Positions 6,144-7,851 of a stretch of DNA of 7,851 nt are shown here, one piece after another. Origin of the DNA: a bacterium (GTDB taxonomy: Bacteria > Planctomycetota > B15-G4 > JADJEK01); the NCBI GenBank assembly GCA_030428825.1, contig JAUIEL010000306.1, forward strand, positions 1 to 7,851, written 5' to 3'. Position 1 is the stretch's first letter. The number at the start of each line of letters is the position of its first letter. The position numbers and the translations under genes were made by a program. The notes below the pieces were generated by a model. It was not told the origin of the DNA and made no database searches. It saw only the letters and a list, made by a program, of their open reading frames with translations.

Positions 6144-6848
6144 TCAGAGATCGCTCGGGCTCATCCCCCGCGGCATCCCGCAGTGATTGCAGTACACGTT
6201 GTTCCCCTTCAGCCCCAGGCCCTCGCGCGTCGCGAGCAGGCGGTCGACGTCCTCGCGGGGCATCGGCTTCGGGCCGCCGAGCGTGTGGGCCATGTAGAGG
6301 ATCTTCGCGTTGTGCTCGATCTGTTCGAGCTTCTTGTACGCGTCGAGGAGGTCCTTTCCGACGCAGACGGCGCCGTGGCGCTCCATCAGGACGGCGTCCG
6401 CGCAGCGGATCAGGTCGCGGATCGACTCGGGGAGCTCGTCGGTGCCGGGCGTGCCGTACGGCGCCGTCGGGATCGCGCCGAGGGTCGCGACCAGCTCGGG
6501 GATGACCGGCTTCATCAGCGTGTCGAGGCCGGCGAGCGAGAACGCGACCGCGGTCGGCGGGTGGGCGTGGACGACCGCGCCGACGTCGTCGCGCTCCTGG
6601 TAGCAGGTGACGTGCATCCGGATCTCGGTCGACGCGCGGCCGCCGCTCCTCGGGGTGCCGTCGGGCGCGGTCCGGACGATCTGCTCCGGCTCGATCAGGA
6701 ACTTGATCCCGCCCGACGGGGTGACGAGGAGGTCGCCGTCGTCGAGCCGGACCGAGACGTTCCCGTCGATCGCGCCGATCATCCCGCGCTCCCAACAGAG
6801 CCGGGCGATCTCCACGATCTGCTTCCGGAGGGTCCGTTCGTCGCTCAT
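6144..6848 (-). CDS. Class II aldolase/adducin family protein (fuculose/rhamnulose-phosphate aldolase type)
   Basis: This is a 234-residue zinc-dependent aldolase. Family members such as E. coli FucA split L-fuculose-1-phosphate into dihydroxyacetone phosphate and L-lactaldehyde. Visible motifs are 'GNVSVR' (29-34) and 'TPSG' (43-46) for substrate phosphate and backbone binding, the catalytic acid in 'STEIRMH' (E75), the zinc pair 'HAHPP' (H94, H96) and the third zinc ligand in 'ERHG' (H158), so all key residues are present. FucA has about 215 residues; here a tail of about 20 carries 'YCNHCGMPRG' (C220, C223). The gene starts in an ATGA overlap with the shell-protein gene, with GGGAG just before it. 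In PVM-type microcompartments of planctomycetes and verrucomicrobia such an aldolase is the signature core enzyme for fucose and rhamnose. Exact substrate and encapsulation here are inferred from the neighbour. Confidence 0.92.
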   Translation of the reverse strand: MSDERTLRKQIVEIARLCWERGMIGAIDGNVSVRLDDGDLLVTPSGGIKFLIEPEQIVRTAPDGTPRSGGRASTEIRMHVTCYQERDDVGAVVHAHPPTAVAFSLAGLDTLMKPVIPELVATLGAIPTAPYGTPGTDELPESIRDLIRCADAVLMERHGAVCVGKDLLDAYKKLEQIEHNAKILYMAHTLGGPKPMPREDVDRLLATREGLGLKGNNVYCNHCGMPRGMSPSDL

Positions 6849-7159
6849 GTCTCTCCCGAGGGGCCCTTGAAGAAAGTCCGGCGGCCGTCGACCTCGACCT
6901 CGTCGACGATCCCGACGATCACGGTCCGGACCGGCGCGTCGTCCCGCCCGTACAGCGTACGCGCGCTCGACCCTTCCTTCATCACCAGGACGCGCTCGCC
7001 GACGCCGGCGCCGACCCGGTCCGTGGCCACCACGACCCCCTCCGGGGCGGCCTCCCCGCGCACCGGATCGTCGGCCCGGACGAGCAGCAGCGGTTTCCCG
7101 TCGAAGAACGGGTGCTGGACCGGGGTCACGACCGGGCCGAGGACGGTGGCGAGGAACAT
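6845..7159 (-). CDS. EutN/CcmL-family bacterial microcompartment vertex (BMC-P) protein
   Basis: This 104-residue protein has the typical length and motifs of BMC-P proteins, whose pentamers cap the corners of polyhedral shells. It opens with 'MFLATVLGPVVTPVQHPFFDGKPLLLVR' in the place of the family's 'A-V-G-VVAT-K...L-G-KLLLV'. Then come 'VVATDRVGAGVGERVLVMKEGSSAR' (42-66) and 'PVRTVIVGIVDEVEV' (76-90), which match the conserved 'D-VGAGVGE-VLV--GSSAR' and 'IVGIVD' segments. The basic residues usual in 'AT-K' are replaced by 'TPVQH'. AAGGAG (plus-strand positions 7170-7175) lies 10 nt before the ATG, in the 26-bp gap after the kelch-like gene. The stop overlaps the aldolase start, tying shell and enzyme together. 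No hexameric BMC-H gene is in the window; those could lie to the right or elsewhere. Confidence 0.93.
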   Translation of the reverse strand: MFLATVLGPVVTPVQHPFFDGKPLLLVRADDPVRGEAAPEGVVVATDRVGAGVGERVLVMKEGSSARTLYGRDDAPVRTVIVGIVDEVEVDGRRTFFKGPSGET

Positions 7160-7185
7160 CGAAGCGGCGCTCCTTGGGGCCCGGA

Positions 7186-7851
7186 TCAGGGCTGGTACAC
7201 CTCGGCCGACGCGGGGCCGCCGCCGGCGACCAGCACCGTCCCGTCCGGCAGCGGGGCGAGCACGGGGAGGAACCGGCCGGCGCCGAGCGCGCCCGTCGGC
7301 TGGAACGTGGCGGAGCCGTCGTAGAGGTCGGCGCTCGTCGGGAGGTCGATCTGGACCCCGCCGGCGGAGAGCGCGACGTCGATCCCGCCCGCGATCAAAA
7401 CGTCGCCGCCGGGGAGCGCCACGATCCCGGCGCCGGCGCGCCCGGCGCCCAGCCCGGTCACCGTCGAGAAGGTCCCGCCGAGGAACCCCTCGGAGAAGAC
7501 CTGCCCGTCGTCGAGCGTCCCGACCACGAGCTGGCTCAGGTCGCCGCTCTGGATCACCGCGGTGAGGTCGAGCGACAGCCCGCCGACGAGGAGGACCTTC
7601 CCGCCCGGGAGCGCGCTCGCGGCGTGGAGCATGCGCGGCGTCCCGAAGAACGACGGCAGGCCGAACGACCCGCCCGAGTAGAGGTACGCCGTGTTCGACA
7701 CGGTCGGGACGTTCAGGATCGGCACGAGCGTCAGCCCGCCGGCGATCAGCACCTTGCCGTTCGTGGTCGTCGTCGACGAGTGGAGCGCGCGCGGCTCGAA
7801 CAGGCCGGGCCCGGCCGAGAACGCGCCGGTCGACGGGTCGAACAGCTCGGT
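7186..7851 (-). CDS. Kelch-like beta-propeller repeat protein (N-terminus outside window)
   Basis: This is the last 221 residues of a larger protein; the frame is open to the window edge. It shows four successive kelch-type blades, each with an 'LF/LY' strand, a 'P/AGR' turn and a 'P-GKVLIAGG' strand. Blade ends are 'NGKVLIAGG' (31-39), 'PGGKVLLVGG', 'PGGDVLIAGG' and 'PDGTVLVAGG'. Such units of 40-50 residues form a beta-propeller as in the galactose-oxidase central domain. The C-terminus stops inside the first strand of a further unit ('SAEVYQP'), as expected if it closes the propeller against the N-terminal blade. Most such proteins are exported, but the signal peptide would lie beyond the edge. 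It precedes the shell-protein gene by 26 bp on the same strand, so co-transcription is possible, but no functional link to a microcompartment is known to me. It has no recognisable catalytic motif. Confidence 0.87.
   Translation of the reverse strand, partial: TELFDPSTGAFSAGPGLFEPRALHSSTTTTNGKVLIAGGLTLVPILNVPTVSNTAYLYSGGSFGLPSFFGTPRMLHAASALPGGKVLLVGGLSLDLTAVIQSGDLSQLVVGTLDDGQVFSEGFLGGTFSTVTGLGAGRAGAGIVALPGGDVLIAGGIDVALSAGGVQIDLPTSADLYDGSATFQPTGALGAGRFLPVLAPLPDGTVLVAGGGPASAEVYQP

Noticed and set aside
6183..7565. A 460-codon open frame on the plus strand across aldolase, shell and kelch-like genes
   Set aside because: It is antisense to three genes with clear family motifs and its product turns into Arg/Ser/Pro-rich low-complexity sequence.

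Overview
The window is very GC-rich DNA from a Gram-negative-type bacterium: it encodes an RND inner-membrane pump, a lipoprotein and an exported protein. A class II aldolase translationally coupled to an EutN/CcmL microcompartment vertex protein, next to a kelch-like protein, points to the Planctomycetota or a relative. This is an inference from gene content; no rRNA or marker gene is present to confirm it.

Left part (1-2580): an RND permease, truncated by the window edge, runs leftwards from 1174. Divergent from it is a well-preserved cobalamin (B12) riboswitch at 1290-1442. A plausible sigma70-type promoter precedes it, and a leader that can pair with the Shine-Dalgarno follows it. The riboswitch leads into one gene, a 333-residue exported protein of unknown function with a conserved-looking 'DF-AYENGF' region. 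No known B12 synthesis or transport gene lies in the window, so this protein is the apparent riboswitch target.

Middle (2581-6012): two convergent genes are separated by a 187-bp spacer. It holds five tandem copies of a 10-nt GA-rich unit, an inverted copy of the array about 100 nt away, and a string of small hairpins between them. From the right comes a two-gene unit read leftwards: a GT4-type glycosyltransferase and, overlapping it by ATGA, a 715-residue predicted lipoprotein built from about two dozen 'WPL/FPL' repeats. I cannot assign the lipoprotein to a named family.

Right part (6013-7851): a 131-bp GC-rich spacer with a G-run cluster separates the glycosyltransferase from a leftward gene set. 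In transcription order this is a kelch-like beta-propeller protein (5' end outside the window), an EutN/CcmL-type BMC-P shell protein and a class II aldolase (fuculose/rhamnulose-phosphate aldolase type). Shell protein and aldolase overlap by ATGA. The pair suggests sugar-phosphate cleavage inside a microcompartment, as in the PVM-type compartments that process fucose and rhamnose. No other shell or core enzyme gene is visible, and the downstream neighbours are unrelated, so this is either the edge of a larger locus to the right or a satellite pair.

The two most unusual items are the B12-riboswitch-controlled exported protein and the WPL-repeat lipoprotein coupled to a glycosyltransferase.
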